Shown here piece after piece: positions 42,922-51,017 of a DNA stretch of 64,000 nucleotides; the stretch's first letter is position 1; every line of letters starts with the position of its first letter. Origin of the DNA: Bacilli bacterium (lineage in GTDB: Bacteria > Bacillota_I > Bacilli_A > ML615J-28 > CAG-698); assembly GCA_028691715.1 (NCBI GenBank), contig JAQUYR010000001.1, positions 16,493-80,492 of the forward strand. Reading direction: 5' to 3'. The notes beneath the pieces are model-generated. The model searched no databases. It was not told the origin of the DNA and saw only the letters and a program-made list of their open reading frames with translations. A program made the translations under genes and the position numbers.

Positions 42922-43752
42922 CTATCCATTGCGGCGACGTACTATTAAGTCGCTAGATTTTTTCTTTTTATTACGAGTCTTAAGACCAAGAGCAACTTTA
43001 CCCCAAGGAGTAAGTGGAGCTTTTCTTCCGACTGGAGCTTTACCTTCACCACCACCATGAGGATGATCGTTAGGGTTCATAACTGATCCACGAACTGTTG
43101 GTCTGACACCTAGATATCTAGTTCTACCAGCTTTACCAATATTCACGTTCATGTAATCAGAATTGCCTACTTCACCGATAGTAGCACGGCAAACAGCTAA
43201 TATTTTTCTAACTTCTCCACTAGTCAAACGAACTAATGTATATTTATCTTCACGCCCTAAAATCTGAGCGCTAGTACCAGCTGAACGAACTAATTGTCCA
43301 CCTTTACCAGGATACAATTCAATATTATGAATTACTGTACCAACTGGAATCTTACCTAATGGTAAGCTATTACCAACAATAATATCAGCACTTTCACCAG
43401 ATACAATTTTTTGTCCGATAGTTAATCCTTTAGGAGCAATGATATATCTCTTTTCACCATCAACATAGCTGATTAAAGCGATATTTGCTGATCTGTTAGG
43501 ATCGTATTCAATTGTTGACACAGTTCCAACAATACCATCTTTATTGCGTTTGAAGTCAATAATACGATATTTTTGTTTATGTCCACCGCCTTGATGACGG
43601 ACAGTTATTTTACCTGTGTTGTTACGACCTCCATTTTTCTTTAGTGGAGCCAGTAAACTTTTTTCAGGAGTAGATGTTGTAATTTCATCAAACACCAACA
43701 CTGACATGCCACGACGGCCGTTAGTCGTTGGATTGTATTTTTTAATAGCCAT
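42922..43752 (-). CDS. rplB: 50S ribosomal protein L2
   Basis: 276 residues. Contains GGGHKQKYRIIDFKRNKDGI and the signature MNPNDHPHGGGEGKAPVGRK near the C-terminus, close to the peptidyl-transferase centre. Between rplW and rpsS. Confidence 0.97.
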   Translation of the reverse strand: MAIKKYNPTTNGRRGMSVLVFDEITTSTPEKSLLAPLKKNGGRNNTGKITVRHQGGGHKQKYRIIDFKRNKDGIVGTVSTIEYDPNRSANIALISYVDGEKRYIIAPKGLTIGQKIVSGESADIIVGNSLPLGKIPVGTVIHNIELYPGKGGQLVRSAGTSAQILGREDKYTLVRLTSGEVRKILAVCRATIGEVGNSDYMNVNIGKAGRTRYLGVRPTVRGSVMNPNDHPHGGGEGKAPVGRKAPLTPWGKVALGLKTRNKKKKSSDLIVRRRNG

Positions 43753-43770
43753 TTTACGCTACCTCCTATA

Positions 43771-44055
43771 TTACACTTCAAAAACGTCTAATGTTTGACC
43801 TTCTGCTAATGTCACAATTGCTTTGCGGACTGCAGGGCGGAAACCTTCATATTTTCCTACACGACGTTCTTTTTTTCTAACGTTAATGACATTTACTTTA
43901 ACAACATTAACTTTAAATATTTCTTCGATTGCTTTTTTTATTTCGACTTTATTTGCACCTTGCATTACTTCGAAAGTATACTTTCTTGCCTCAACAAGTT
44001 TTGTTGATTTTTCAGTAATCAAAGGGCGGACAATAATATCATAAGGATTTTTCAT
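43771..44055 (-). CDS. rplW: 50S ribosomal protein L23
   Basis: 94 residues. Starts MKNPYDIIVRPLITEKST; the N-terminal domain docks SRP and trigger factor at the tunnel exit. Its ATG shares a base with the rplD stop. Confidence 0.97.
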   Translation of the reverse strand: MKNPYDIIVRPLITEKSTKLVEARKYTFEVMQGANKVEIKKAIEEIFKVNVVKVNVINVRKKERRVGKYEGFRPAVRKAIVTLAEGQTLDVFEV

Positions 44056-44678
44056 TATTTAAGATCCTCCTCGTATTTTTTTGCTACACTTTCAGTCATT
44101 ACATACAAATTAGAGTTAATTAAGTCATAAACACTTAAATGAGCTTTTGTTTGTACATAAACACCAGGAATATTACTTCCTGCTTTTACCAAATTGTAGT
44201 TTTCTTCATCGGTAATAACTAAAACTTTACCTTCTGCTTTGATATTGTTCAATACAGCAACTAATGTCTTTGTCTTGAAATCTTCTAAATTAAATTGATC
44301 AACAACAATAATTTTTTCTTGTTGACATCTATCAGATAACAATGATTTAACAGCTAGTTTTGTAACTTTTTTATTAACTTTAACACTATAACTTCTAGGT
44401 GTTGGACCAAAAACAATACCTCCACCGCGCCATTGAGGAGATCTTATAGATCCTTGTCGCGCACGTCCTGTACCTTTTTGACGCCAAGGTTTTCTACCAC
44501 CACCACTAACTTCACTACGACCTTTAGTTTTGTGGGTTCCTTGACGCATAGCAGCTCTTTCAGCATTTACTACATCGTAAACTACTTGCATATTGGGTTC
44601 GATTCCAAACACTTCATTATTTAAATCGACTTTTCCAACTTCTGCACCAGATTGGTTTAATACAACTATACTAGGCAT
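44055..44678 (-). CDS. rplD: 50S ribosomal protein L4
   Basis: 207 residues. The extended tunnel loop GRKPWRQKGTGRARQGSIRSPQWRGGG is present. In gamma-proteobacteria L4 also controls its own operon through the S10 leader; whether that holds here is unknown. Overlaps rplW by one base. Confidence 0.97.
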   Translation of the reverse strand: MPSIVVLNQSGAEVGKVDLNNEVFGIEPNMQVVYDVVNAERAAMRQGTHKTKGRSEVSGGGRKPWRQKGTGRARQGSIRSPQWRGGGIVFGPTPRSYSVKVNKKVTKLAVKSLLSDRCQQEKIIVVDQFNLEDFKTKTLVAVLNNIKAEGKVLVITDEENYNLVKAGSNIPGVYVQTKAHLSVYDLINSNLYVMTESVAKKYEEDLK

Positions 44679-44693
44679 CTTTATTCTCCTTTC

Positions 44694-45353
44694 CTAAGCT
44701 AACGCTTCGGGGTTAATGGCAGCAGATGATTTTTTAACTGCATTTGAAACGAATACAAATGAGTTTTTAGATCCTGGTACATTACCTCTAATTAGCATTA
44801 CATTTTTTTCTAAATCAATTTTTACAACTTCTAAGTTTTGAACAGTAACTTGTTCTCCACCCATTCTACCAGCTAATTTTTTACCTTTTTTAATTCTAGC
44901 AGCATCAATAGAACCCATTGAACCAGTTCCGCGATGATAACCAGATCCATGAGCCATAGGGCCTGTATGAAAATTCCAGCGTTTAATAACACCTTGGTAA
45001 CCTTTACCTTTACTAGTTCCAGTTACATCTACAATTTCACCCTCTACAAATATATTTGCTTTTACCTCTTGACCTACTTCAAAGACAGCCATTTCCTCCC
45101 CAGCGATCTCTTTAATGAAGCGCTTAGGGGTAGTTTGTGCCTTTGCAGCATGTCCTTTTTCAGGATTTATAGCGCGACTTTCTTTTTTCTCGCCAAATCC
45201 CAACTGTACAGCCTGATACCCATCAGTATCAACTGTCTTTTTTTGCAACACAACGTTTCCACCAACTTCTATAACTGTTACAGGAATTAGTTCACCTTGA
45301 GCTGAAAAAATTTGTGTCATACCAATTTTTTTACCTAAGATTCCTTTGGCCAT
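44694..45353 (-). CDS. rplC: 50S ribosomal protein L3
   Basis: 219 residues. Starts MAKGILGKKIGMTQIF; includes GKGYQGVIKRWNFHTGPMAHGSGYHRGTGSMG, the loop that reaches the peptidyl-transferase centre. Between rpsJ and rplD. Confidence 0.97.
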   Translation of the reverse strand: MAKGILGKKIGMTQIFSAQGELIPVTVIEVGGNVVLQKKTVDTDGYQAVQLGFGEKKESRAINPEKGHAAKAQTTPKRFIKEIAGEEMAVFEVGQEVKANIFVEGEIVDVTGTSKGKGYQGVIKRWNFHTGPMAHGSGYHRGTGSMGSIDAARIKKGKKLAGRMGGEQVTVQNLEVVKIDLEKNVMLIRGNVPGSKNSFVFVSNAVKKSSAAINPEALA

Positions 45354-45374
45354 GAGTGTTTCCTCCTTTACTCA

Positions 45375-45680
45375 TTATTTTAAAATGATGTCAACACCTG
45401 CTGGAATCTCTAAGTGAATTAAAGCATCCATAGTTTTTGGTGTTGTTTCCACAATATCGATAAGACGTTTGTGGGTTCTTCTCTCGAATTGTTCACGACT
45501 ATCTTTATGTTTGTGTGGTGAACGAATTACAGTAAAGACTTCTTTTTCTGTTGGTAGTGGGATTGGTCCAGATACCTTAGCACCTGTCTTTTTCGCCGTC
45601 TCAACAATTTTCTTAGCTGACTCATCAATTAGTCTGTGATCATAAGAAATTAACTTAATTCTTAATGCTGTTTTTGCCAT
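45375..45680 (-). CDS. rpsJ: 30S ribosomal protein S10
   Basis: 101 residues from the ATG at 45680 after AAGAGGAGGAAAAAAAC; a longer frame has no site. Contains KLISYDHRLIDESAKKIVETAKKTGAKV and HKHKDSREQFERRTHKR. Besides its ribosomal role, S10 (NusE) takes part in antitermination. First gene of the operon. Confidence 0.97.
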   Translation of the reverse strand: MAKTALRIKLISYDHRLIDESAKKIVETAKKTGAKVSGPIPLPTEKEVFTVIRSPHKHKDSREQFERRTHKRLIDIVETTPKTMDALIHLEIPAGVDIILK

Positions 45681-45726
45681 GTTTTTTTCCTCCTCTTGCA
45701 TCCATTTTAAATGTAGCATCGACTCA

Positions 45727-45770
45727 ACACGAATTCCCTAATAACAAGGACTTTGGCAACGCGTCCGTGT
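45727..45770 (-). promoter_or_regulatory. Candidate structured leader of the S10 operon
   Basis: Between the promoter and rpsJ, the minus-strand RNA can fold into a small branched structure. An outer ACACG/CGTGT helix (45766-45770 with 45727-45731) encloses a GAC...GTC hairpin and a CCT...AGG hairpin. Ribosomal operons often carry such autoregulatory leaders. I cannot match it to a named family, and the helices are short. Confidence 0.4.
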
Positions 45771-45814
45771 GTATCAGCAACCTCGCATATCATTGTCTCT
45801 CTCTAACCTTACGT

Positions 45815-45843
45815 ATTATACTAGAATTACTCGGGAAAGTCAA
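45815..45843 (-). promoter_or_regulatory. Promoter of the S10-spc-alpha ribosomal operon
   Basis: Minus strand -35 TTGACT (45838-45843), exact 17-base spacer, perfect -10 TATAAT (45815-45820). The predicted leader before rpsJ is about 125 bases. No comparably strong internal promoter was seen before rplQ. Confidence 0.9.
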
Positions 45844-45925
45844 CTGTTTTTTAAATTTTAACATCCTAATATTTTTTATTTTCAATAAAGAATAAAAATG
45901 TCCATATTTATTGTCAAAATAAAAA

Positions 45926-45950
45926 CCCCCAATTATTCTATAATTGAGGG
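45926..45950 (-). terminator. Terminator after the YebC-family gene
   Basis: Minus strand CCCTCAATTA...TAATTGGGGG stem of about ten pairs (one G-T) with a 5-base loop, then TTTTTATTTT. It lies 8 bases past the stop. Confidence 0.9.
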
Positions 45951-45957
45951 AAAACTT

Positions 45958-46683
45958 TTATTCACCTTTTTTTACATTGTCATATACATCTTGAACATCT
46001 TCGATTTCATCCATCATTTCTTGGAATCTTTCATATTTACGAATGTCGTTTTCATCGGTTAATTCTGTATATGTTTGAGGTATCCATGTGGTCTCATCTT
46101 CTTCAAACTCAATTCCTGGAAAACTCTCTTGTAAAGCTGTCTTAATCTTTGAATATTCTGTTTGTGGAGCATATACTGTTACGTACTCTTCATCTTTTTC
46201 AACATCATTGACATCACAATCAGCCATGATTAAAGCGTCAAGTACCTCTTCATCGCCATAACCCTTAAAGGTAAATATGGCTAGGTTATCAAACATATGA
46301 GCAACACATCCTGATACTCCTAGTTTAAATCCGCATCTTCCAAAAGCGGTTTTAACGGTAGTGTAAGTTCTATTCACATTATCTGTTAGGCAATCAACTA
46401 TTACCATACAGTTATTTGGACCAAATCCTTCATAGCGAATGAAATTATATGCTTCTCCTGCCCCACCTTTGGCTTTCTCAATTGCTCTTTTGATAACATC
46501 AACGGGTACATTATTTTTCTTTGCTTTTTCTATTTCTTTTTTTAGAGTTTGATTCAAGTCAGGATCAGGTACACCAGACTTTGCTGCTACATAAACCGCT
46601 GTAGCATATTTGGCGTTATTTTTACTTTTGATAGCTGCCGTTTTCGCCATAGAAGCGGCTCTAACTTCATGTGCTCTTCCCAT
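45958..46683 (-). CDS. YebC/PmpR family (YeeN-type) regulatory protein
   Basis: 241 residues. Begins MGRAHEVRAASMAKTAAIKSK and continues with KSGVPDPDLNQTLKKEIEKAKKNNVPVDVIKRAIEKAKGG, the family core. The N-terminus lacks the HSKWANIKHRK form of E. coli YebC and fits the YeeN-like branch. Members are described as transcription regulators and, more recently, as translation factors for difficult sequences, so the role here is open. It has its own promoter (TTTAAA-17-TATAAT, 46727-46755) and terminator. Confidence 0.9.
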   Translation of the reverse strand: MGRAHEVRAASMAKTAAIKSKNNAKYATAVYVAAKSGVPDPDLNQTLKKEIEKAKKNNVPVDVIKRAIEKAKGGAGEAYNFIRYEGFGPNNCMVIVDCLTDNVNRTYTTVKTAFGRCGFKLGVSGCVAHMFDNLAIFTFKGYGDEEVLDALIMADCDVNDVEKDEEYVTVYAPQTEYSKIKTALQESFPGIEFEEDETTWIPQTYTELTDENDIRKYERFQEMMDEIEDVQDVYDNVKKGE

Positions 46684-46726
46684 AAATTCTTCTCCTGTTC
46701 TTTTCTTTCAAATTTATTACTTTTCT

Positions 46727-46755
46727 ATTATATCATGATTTCCTGAAAATTTAAA
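46727..46755 (-). promoter_or_regulatory. Promoter of the YebC-family gene
   Basis: Minus strand -35 TTTAAA (46750-46755), 17-base spacer, -10 TATAAT (46727-46732), about 44 bases before the start codon. Confidence 0.55.
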
Positions 46756-46833
46756 GGCTTTTTTCATTTTTTCTTATACAAACAATTTCCATTGATTAAT
46801 CTTTAATCATGTTTTTATTCACAACAATAAAAA

Positions 46834-46849
46834 CCCCTCTAATAGAGGC
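46834..46849 (-). terminator. Terminator after the OlsB-like gene
   Basis: Minus strand CCTCT/AGAGG stem with a short loop, followed by GGTTTTTATTG, a few bases past the stop. Confidence 0.75.
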
Positions 46850-46854
46850 GGTTA

Positions 46855-47607
46855 TTAATCTTCTAAATATCTCTTCAAATATCGAGGATTTATTCGACTG
46901 GTTTCTAAAAGAATAAACACATCAACGCTTTTAAATGGTTCATCAATATAGACTCCCTCGCCAACAGTAGCCCCTAGCTTAGCATATCCTTTGACTAAAG
47001 GGGGAACCTCTTTTTTTACCATATTCAAGTCAATTTTATCCTGCTCTAGCATTTTCATATCGCAACAAGAATCTTCTTGAGCATATGCCCTAATCTCATC
47101 GGGTGATAAATAGTTATAATACAAATATGATAAACAATTTTTATATTCCGAAGGATCGGTGCCATGAAATGATGCAGTTCCAAACAAAAATTTGATATTT
47201 AAATCCATAGAATATCTAATTACTGCTTTCCAAAGCAAACCGATAACTAGACCATCGCGATACTTTTCTTTAACAACGGCTCTTCCAATTTCTAGAATGT
47301 CACCATTTTTATCCTTGATTTTATCAATGTTAAATTCACCCTCTGTTAGAAATTGACCAACTTTTTGAGCATGTTCTCTTCTGATTAAACGATATGTCCC
47401 AACAACTTCATCAATATCTGTATCAACAGCGATTAAATAATCACAATAGTTATCATAATCATCTCTATCTATCTCTAAATTATTTACCTTACTTTTGTTG
47501 TAATCAAGAATTAAATCCTGATAGCGAAGACGATAAACCTGCTGTTTTTCTTCCTCAGTTTCGGCTATTTTAATTAAAATATTATTCACTGAAAACTCTT
47601 GAAACAT
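46855..47607 (-). CDS. OlsB-like GNAT N-acyltransferase (ornithine-lipid or related acyl-amino-acid synthesis)
   Basis: 250 residues. The N-terminal half (KIAETEEEKQQVYRLRYQDLILDY, then ILEIGRAVVKEKYRDGLVIGLLWKA) is the acetyltransferase-5 (PF13444) fold of OlsB and hemolysin-like acyltransferases. The C-terminal PPLVKGYAKLGATVGEGVYID and LLETSRINPRYLKRYLE are close to OlsB. Such enzymes put a hydroxy-fatty acid from ACP on an amino acid. No OlsA-type second acyltransferase is adjacent, so the end product is uncertain. It is distantly related to LuxI, but nothing suggests quorum sensing. Own promoter at 47641-47669. Confidence 0.78.
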   Translation of the reverse strand: MFQEFSVNNILIKIAETEEEKQQVYRLRYQDLILDYNKSKVNNLEIDRDDYDNYCDYLIAVDTDIDEVVGTYRLIRREHAQKVGQFLTEGEFNIDKIKDKNGDILEIGRAVVKEKYRDGLVIGLLWKAVIRYSMDLNIKFLFGTASFHGTDPSEYKNCLSYLYYNYLSPDEIRAYAQEDSCCDMKMLEQDKIDLNMVKKEVPPLVKGYAKLGATVGEGVYIDEPFKSVDVFILLETSRINPRYLKRYLED

Positions 47608-47640
47608 TTTTTTTACCTCAAAATAATCCCATTAGACAAT

Positions 47641-47669
47641 ATGGTATCATATTTGTGGAATGTTTTCAA
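47641..47669 (-). promoter_or_regulatory. Promoter of the OlsB-like gene
   Basis: Minus strand -35 TTGAAA (47664-47669), 17-base spacer, -10 TACCAT (47641-47646). Confidence 0.6.
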
Positions 47670-47679
47670 GACCTTTATA

Positions 47680-48684
47680 TTATTTACCGAAGATTCGCAC
47701 CACTCTTTTTAATTTTCGGGGAATGTCAAGTCCATATGGACATTTTTTTATACAAGCCTGACAATTAACACAGGCACTAGCAAAATGTTTCATATTCCCA
47801 TATCTCTCTTTTGCCCAGTCGACTAACCCATAACGGTCAAAATATCCTTCAAAAACAAAACAACTAGGAATATCAATACCCTGTGGACACGGCATACAAT
47901 AACCACATCGACGGCAGAAATCCTTATCCAGGGTTTCTCTTATTTCTTTGATATACATCTTTTCATCATCGGTAAAGTCTCCTGATATTACAGTGGCATT
48001 TTGTTTGACCTCTAAAACACTGGCCATTCCAGGAATGGCAACACTGATGAAATCAGCATTGATTATATATTTTAGAGCAATCTTCCCGTTTTCAATCGCC
48101 CCACCAGCCAATGGTTTCATAACAATGACACCAACATCTTTTCTAATAGCCTTTTGAAACAGACTTTCAGCTTTAGTCTCAATTATGTTATATGGAAATT
48201 GGATAGTTGCAAAAGGATTATTATCAATTATCTTTTCTAGAAAATCAAGACTATGAGAAGTTATCCCAATATACCCTATTTTTCCACTTGCCTTAGCCTC
48301 AAGAAGAGCTTTATATGCTCCATTTAGAGACATAACCTGAAAATACTCCTCTTCAGTTTTTACGTTGTGGAGTTGATAAATATCTATGTAATCTGTCTTT
48401 AAGTTGCTTAGACTTATATCGATATCTTTTTTCATCATATCATAAGTGCGAGCCATTGATTTTGTACAAAGAACAAATTTGTCGCGTTTTCCCACTAAAG
48501 CTTCACCTAAATACGCCTCAGAGCAGGTATATCCTCTAGCTGTATCAATGAAATTGATCCCTTGATTTATCAATTCATCAATAATCTTATTTACCTCTTC
48601 TTGGGTTGTTCTTTGAATTGGTATTCCCCCAAGACCAATTTCACTGACATATAGCCCTGTTTTCCCTAGTTTTCTCTTATTCAT
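47680..48684 (-). CDS. Aldo/keto reductase with C-terminal ferredoxin-like 4Fe-4S domain
   Basis: 334 residues. The aldo/keto reductase barrel (1-265) has FIDTARGYTCSEAYLGEAL (catalytic Asp and Tyr), CTKSMA (Lys) and YQLHNVK (His). The C-terminus adds CRRCGYCMPCPQGIDIP and CVNCQACIKKCPYG, cysteine sets for iron-sulfur clusters. This fused form is common in anaerobes and may pass electrons between ferredoxin and a carbonyl substrate. The substrate is unknown. The start overlaps thpR by 8 bases. It ends the four-gene operon; no terminator is evident. Confidence 0.88.
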   Translation of the reverse strand: MNKRKLGKTGLYVSEIGLGGIPIQRTTQEEVNKIIDELINQGINFIDTARGYTCSEAYLGEALVGKRDKFVLCTKSMARTYDMMKKDIDISLSNLKTDYIDIYQLHNVKTEEEYFQVMSLNGAYKALLEAKASGKIGYIGITSHSLDFLEKIIDNNPFATIQFPYNIIETKAESLFQKAIRKDVGVIVMKPLAGGAIENGKIALKYIINADFISVAIPGMASVLEVKQNATVISGDFTDDEKMYIKEIRETLDKDFCRRCGYCMPCPQGIDIPSCFVFEGYFDRYGLVDWAKERYGNMKHFASACVNCQACIKKCPYGLDIPRKLKRVVRIFGK

Positions 48685-49192
48685 TAAATTTCACTTCCAA
48701 ATTCTTTTTATATTTCTCAATGTAGATTATTTTACCAAATTTTCTTTCTGATGAAAATAACTCAATAGCATCGACTTTATTATTAATTTCAATAGGCTTA
48801 TCAATAACCAAATTTGTCTCTCTAATCAGAGTTATGTGGGGATAGTATCTTCTCTTCTCAAGTTTAAATCCTTTATCCATCAATTCTTCTTCTAGATCTT
48901 TTTGAAGAACAAGTAATTCATCAGTCAAAGCAATTTCTAAAATAATCATGTCTTTTAATGTTTTAATTCTCTTGATTGTAATCTCAAAAGTTCGATTTTT
49001 TCTTTCTTCAATAATATTTTTAACAATGTCTACTTGATCATCTCTAATTTCTCCCAAAAAATTTAGAGTTATATGAATATTATTTATGTCGGTATAATTG
49101 CCTATAAATTTGTTCCTGTGAAAATTTTGCATGAGTAAAGAGATTCGCCTTAAAGTTTCGTTACTTGGTTTAATTCCAATAAAAGCTCGCAT
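48677..49192 (-). CDS. thpR: RNA 2',3'-cyclic phosphodiesterase (ThpR/LigT family)
   Basis: 171 residues. Two HxTx motifs, HITLNFLG (about 46) and HITLIRE (about 126), form the 2H phosphoesterase active site. Starts MRAFIGIKPSNETLRRI, typical of the family. It opens 2',3'-cyclic phosphates in RNA ends in vitro; the physiological target is unclear. Strong site (AGAGGAGAAAATT). Confidence 0.9.
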   Translation of the reverse strand: MRAFIGIKPSNETLRRISLLMQNFHRNKFIGNYTDINNIHITLNFLGEIRDDQVDIVKNIIEERKNRTFEITIKRIKTLKDMIILEIALTDELLVLQKDLEEELMDKGFKLEKRRYYPHITLIRETNLVIDKPIEINNKVDAIELFSSERKFGKIIYIEKYKKNLEVKFNE

Positions 49193-49230
49193 AATTTTCT
49201 CCTCTGTTACAAATATTAACCAATAATTTT

Positions 49231-50076
49231 TTATATTTTAAAATCAATAGGCACTAAAGCTTCAAAACTAACTTCTTCAAAAGTTCTAGGATGAATAAAT
49301 GTTAATTTCTTCGAAAAAAGCATCAGCTTTTCCCCTTCTTTTCCGTATATTTTATCTCCTATAATCGGGTGTTTCAAGTGACTTAGATGAACTCTAATCT
49401 GATGAGTTCTTCCAGTTTTTATAATAACTCTTAACAAGCTTTTTTTGTTTTTTGATTCGACTGTTTCGTATTCAGTTACAGCCCTTTTCCCACTAGTAGT
49501 TACCAAATACTGGTTTGAAAAATGGCGGTTCTTGCCTATATTCAATTCGATTATTCCCCTTTCAGGAGATAACTTCCCTTCTATAAGGGCTAAATATTCC
49601 TTGGTCATTTGATTATTTTCCAATTGATAACTTAGAGAGGATTGAGCCAATGGATGTTTAGCGAATAAGACTAGTCCTCTTGTCTCAAAATCAAGGCGAT
49701 GAACACAATAGCAATTACTTTCTTCACCTTTCTTGTCCAAGTAATAATTCACAGCATTTGTTAAAGTGTGAATATCTTCTCCATCGCTATGAAGTAAAAT
49801 CTTTTCTGGTTTATTGACAAGTAAAATATCTTTATCCTCATAAATAATCTCTATTTTTTGACGCCATAAGTGCGGTCTTTCTTGTTCGAGAACACCAAAA
49901 TCAAGAGTAATAATATCTCCAACTACTATTTCAGTAGAGCCTTTTGCAGTCATTCCATTAACCTTTATAGCATCTGCTACTTCTAATTTATATATCTTAC
50001 TTTTAGCCAGATGAAATTCTTCAAAAAAGCCTCTTACTGTCAAACTTTTTTTATTGATGAATTCTATCTCTTTCAT
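49231..50076 (-). CDS. RluA family pseudouridine synthase
   Basis: 281 residues. N-terminal S4-like RNA-binding domain (about 12-60), then the synthase domain with catalytic Asp in HRLDFETRG, plus KTGRTHQIRVHLSHLKHPIIGD. The usual HRLDxxTSG motif reads ETRG here; the catalytic Asp is kept. The RNA target (23S rRNA or tRNA) cannot be told. Its ATG overlaps the TGA of the exonuclease gene. Confidence 0.92.
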   Translation of the reverse strand: MKEIEFINKKSLTVRGFFEEFHLAKSKIYKLEVADAIKVNGMTAKGSTEIVVGDIITLDFGVLEQERPHLWRQKIEIIYEDKDILLVNKPEKILLHSDGEDIHTLTNAVNYYLDKKGEESNCYCVHRLDFETRGLVLFAKHPLAQSSLSYQLENNQMTKEYLALIEGKLSPERGIIELNIGKNRHFSNQYLVTTSGKRAVTEYETVESKNKKSLLRVIIKTGRTHQIRVHLSHLKHPIIGDKIYGKEGEKLMLFSKKLTFIHPRTFEEVSFEALVPIDFKI

Positions 50077-50936
50077 TTTAACATCCTCATTATTTGTTCT
50101 TCATCCAATTCTTTTATTAGGCAGCCTCTATCTTTATATAACTTCAATTGTTCTATTTTTGTTTTAGGACAGTTTTCAAAAATTATGAAATAATCTAGGC
50201 CTCTATTTATTCCCTTTGCCAGATAAGCACCATTAATCAATAGTTTTCGGGAAAATTCTTTCCTAGTTAGTCCCTTTGGTTTGCCACCAAAAGCCACAAC
50301 TTTGTTTTTAATATCAGGATTATCTATTATTTCCCCGGGTTTTGCTTTATGATACTGGGTAAAAGACCCCCAATACTTGTCTTTGTTATAACCCCCAAAA
50401 ATCAATCCCAAAGCTTCATATAATTCTTCTTCTGAAGAAACGTTCTTAACCCTCTTAGCTCTTTCAATTATTTTTGTACAGACGAGAGCATCGCTCAAAG
50501 AATCATGATGATTGTGATCAACCTCTAAATATTTTGATAATGTTCCAAGTTTACAATTGGGAACTATCCCTTTCCAAATGCGTTGTGCCACCTTCAAAGT
50601 ACAACCAACTTTTATACTAGGAGTATCTAGTTGATATTTTTCAACAAGAGCTTTTAAAACAGCAATATCGAATTCAGCATTATGAGCAAAAACTAAAGTG
50701 TTTTGGAAAAAACCTCTTATTTCTGGCCACAATTCCGAAAAGGTTTTTTCATCTGCTACCATTTTTGAAGTTATTCCGTGAATCGTTATATTAAATTCAG
50801 AAAATGACTCTTGAGGATTGATTAAGTATTCCTTCTCAAAGACAATCCTATCATTAGTGATCGCGACTATTCCTATGCTACAAGCACTTGTCAGTGATGC
50901 ATTAGCCGTTTCAAAATCAATTGCTACATAATCCAT
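50073..50936 (-). CDS. DnaQ-like 3'-5' exonuclease with C-terminal BRCT domain
   Basis: 287 residues. DEDDh exonuclease motifs are AIDFETA (5-11), AHNAEFDIAVL (about 94-104) and HHDSLSDAL (about 142-150). The C-terminal BRCT-like domain includes KVVAFGGKPKGLTRKEFSRKLL and DYFIIFENCPKTKIEQ. This form is often called polymerase III epsilon-like; the family is used in repair and proofreading. It starts the operon with rluA-type, thpR and aldo/keto reductase genes. Confidence 0.9.
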   Translation of the reverse strand: MDYVAIDFETANASLTSACSIGIVAITNDRIVFEKEYLINPQESFSEFNITIHGITSKMVADEKTFSELWPEIRGFFQNTLVFAHNAEFDIAVLKALVEKYQLDTPSIKVGCTLKVAQRIWKGIVPNCKLGTLSKYLEVDHNHHDSLSDALVCTKIIERAKRVKNVSSEEELYEALGLIFGGYNKDKYWGSFTQYHKAKPGEIIDNPDIKNKVVAFGGKPKGLTRKEFSRKLLINGAYLAKGINRGLDYFIIFENCPKTKIEQLKLYKDRGCLIKELDEEQIMRMLK

Positions 50937-50980
50937 ACTCTACCTCTTTTATTCTCACAAATTATAACATGTTTTTTATA

Positions 50981-51006
50981 AAAAAATCGAACCTTTATGA
51001 TTCGAC
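50981..51006 (-). terminator. Terminator after the C39-peptidase lipoprotein gene
   Basis: Minus strand GTCGAA...TTCGAT stem with a loop of about 9 bases, then TTTTTTT. It lies just past the stop and upstream of the exonuclease gene. Confidence 0.8.
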
Positions 51007-51017
51007 TTCTATATTTA

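Noticed and set aside
46855..47607. LuxI-type homoserine lactone synthase
   Set aside because: The C-terminal half matches OlsB-like enzymes, and there is no LuxR partner.
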